64,000 nt of DNA, taken from the NCBI RefSeq assembly GCF_900108915.1, contig NZ_FNYH01000007.1, positions 62,001 through 126,000 on the forward strand, in the 5' to 3' direction. Made by a program: the position numbers and the translations under genes. The notes beneath the pieces are model-generated. The model saw only the letters and a list, made by a program, of their open reading frames with translations. It was not told the DNA's origin and made no database searches. Shown piece by piece: positions 63,863 to 64,000 of this stretch (positions are counted from its first letter, which is position 1; every line of letters begins with the position of its first letter). This stretch comes from Allopseudospirillum japonicum. Lineage in GTDB: Bacteria > Pseudomonadota > Gammaproteobacteria > Pseudomonadales > Halomonadaceae.

Positions 63863-64000
63863 TTAATCTGTACTTGCTAATACATCAGCAAGCAGCCCTG
63901 CCAGTGTGAAAAAAGATCCTAACACCAAGACTTCGTCAAAGGCTTGTATTTTTAATTGTGCGTGTGCTTTTTGATAAGCGCTTTGTGGATCAGTCACTTG
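63863..64000 (-). CDS. folC: Folylpolyglutamate synthase/dihydrofolate synthase, 3' end only
   Basis: The last 45 codons of the gene; the start lies outside the window. VLVLGSFFTLAGLL is the conserved FolC C-terminal motif (VFGSFFTVA type). It adds glutamates to folates. The stop is at 63863-63865, 24 nt before dedD, so they form an operon. Confidence 0.9.
   Translation of the reverse strand, partial: QVTDPQSAYQKAHAQLKIQAFDEVLVLGSFFTLAGLLADVLASTD

Overview
This window reads as a piece of a gammaproteobacterial chromosome. Its housekeeping gene orders are queA-tgt-yajC-secD-secF, proA-nadD-rsfS-rlmH-mrdA-mrdB-mltB-rlpA-dacA-ybeD-lipB-lipA, lspA-fkpB-ispH and folC-dedD. Together with thrH, a PilZ/HD-GYP protein and a DUF6447-like protein these suggest an aquatic Oceanospirillales-type bacterium (inference, no 16S here).

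Left end, 1-6.3 kb: a chromosomal integron. An IntI-type integrase (4826-5806, +) faces away from an attI-like site and a cassette array read on the minus strand that runs off the left edge. Cassette by cassette: a HEPN-domain protein, a NYN nuclease with a LOTUS/OST-HTH-like tail, an unusual three-gene overlapping cassette (4-TM protein, 1-TM protein, small soluble protein), and an AAA ATPase with a TOPRIM-like DUF4435-type tail that is cut by the window edge. Three attC sites were located by their core sequences and folded arms. Right of intI is a scar joining a 5' fragment of a bile-acid:sodium symporter family gene to a fragment of the BREX gene brxL. The array and the scar make this look like a turnover zone for defence genes.

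6.3-18 kb: gshA, tex, secF, secD, yajC, tgt, queA (all minus), tRNA-Leu(CAA), an auxin-efflux-carrier type transporter preceded by a tiny membrane ORF. 17.5-21.7 kb: a GldA/GldF/GldG-like ABC system with a DUF4340 protein; the GldF-like permease appears to carry a frameshift. 22-24.7 kb: a PilZ plus degenerate HD-GYP protein, then two minus-strand genes (unknown; DUF6447-like).

25-33.8 kb: a GC-richer block with a PrtDEF-type type I secretion system followed by exopolysaccharide genes (initiating sugar-phosphate transferase, manC, glycosyltransferase). 34-36 kb: lspA-fkpB-ispH. 36-44 kb: a GT41 O-GlcNAc-transferase-like protein, thrH, a nitrilase-family amidase, an EamA transporter, a DedA-PAP2 fusion, and two tandem membrane proteins with decayed GGDEF domains.

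44.5-56.2 kb: proline and NAD synthesis, ribosome silencing and rRNA methylation genes, the rod-shape/elongasome cluster, and lipoate synthesis. 56.2-60.1 kb: MaoC-like dehydratase, alpha/beta hydrolase, acyl-CoA ligase and a small membrane protein. 60.3-63 kb: a PAP2 phosphatase and LTA-synthase-like transferase operon behind a PmrA-box-like direct repeat, suggesting envelope modification under two-component control. 63.1-64 kb: dedD with a perfect 12-copy hexanucleotide repeat, and the 3' end of folC.

Most likely to be new biology: the three-gene integron cassette and its neighbouring cassettes as candidate defence systems.
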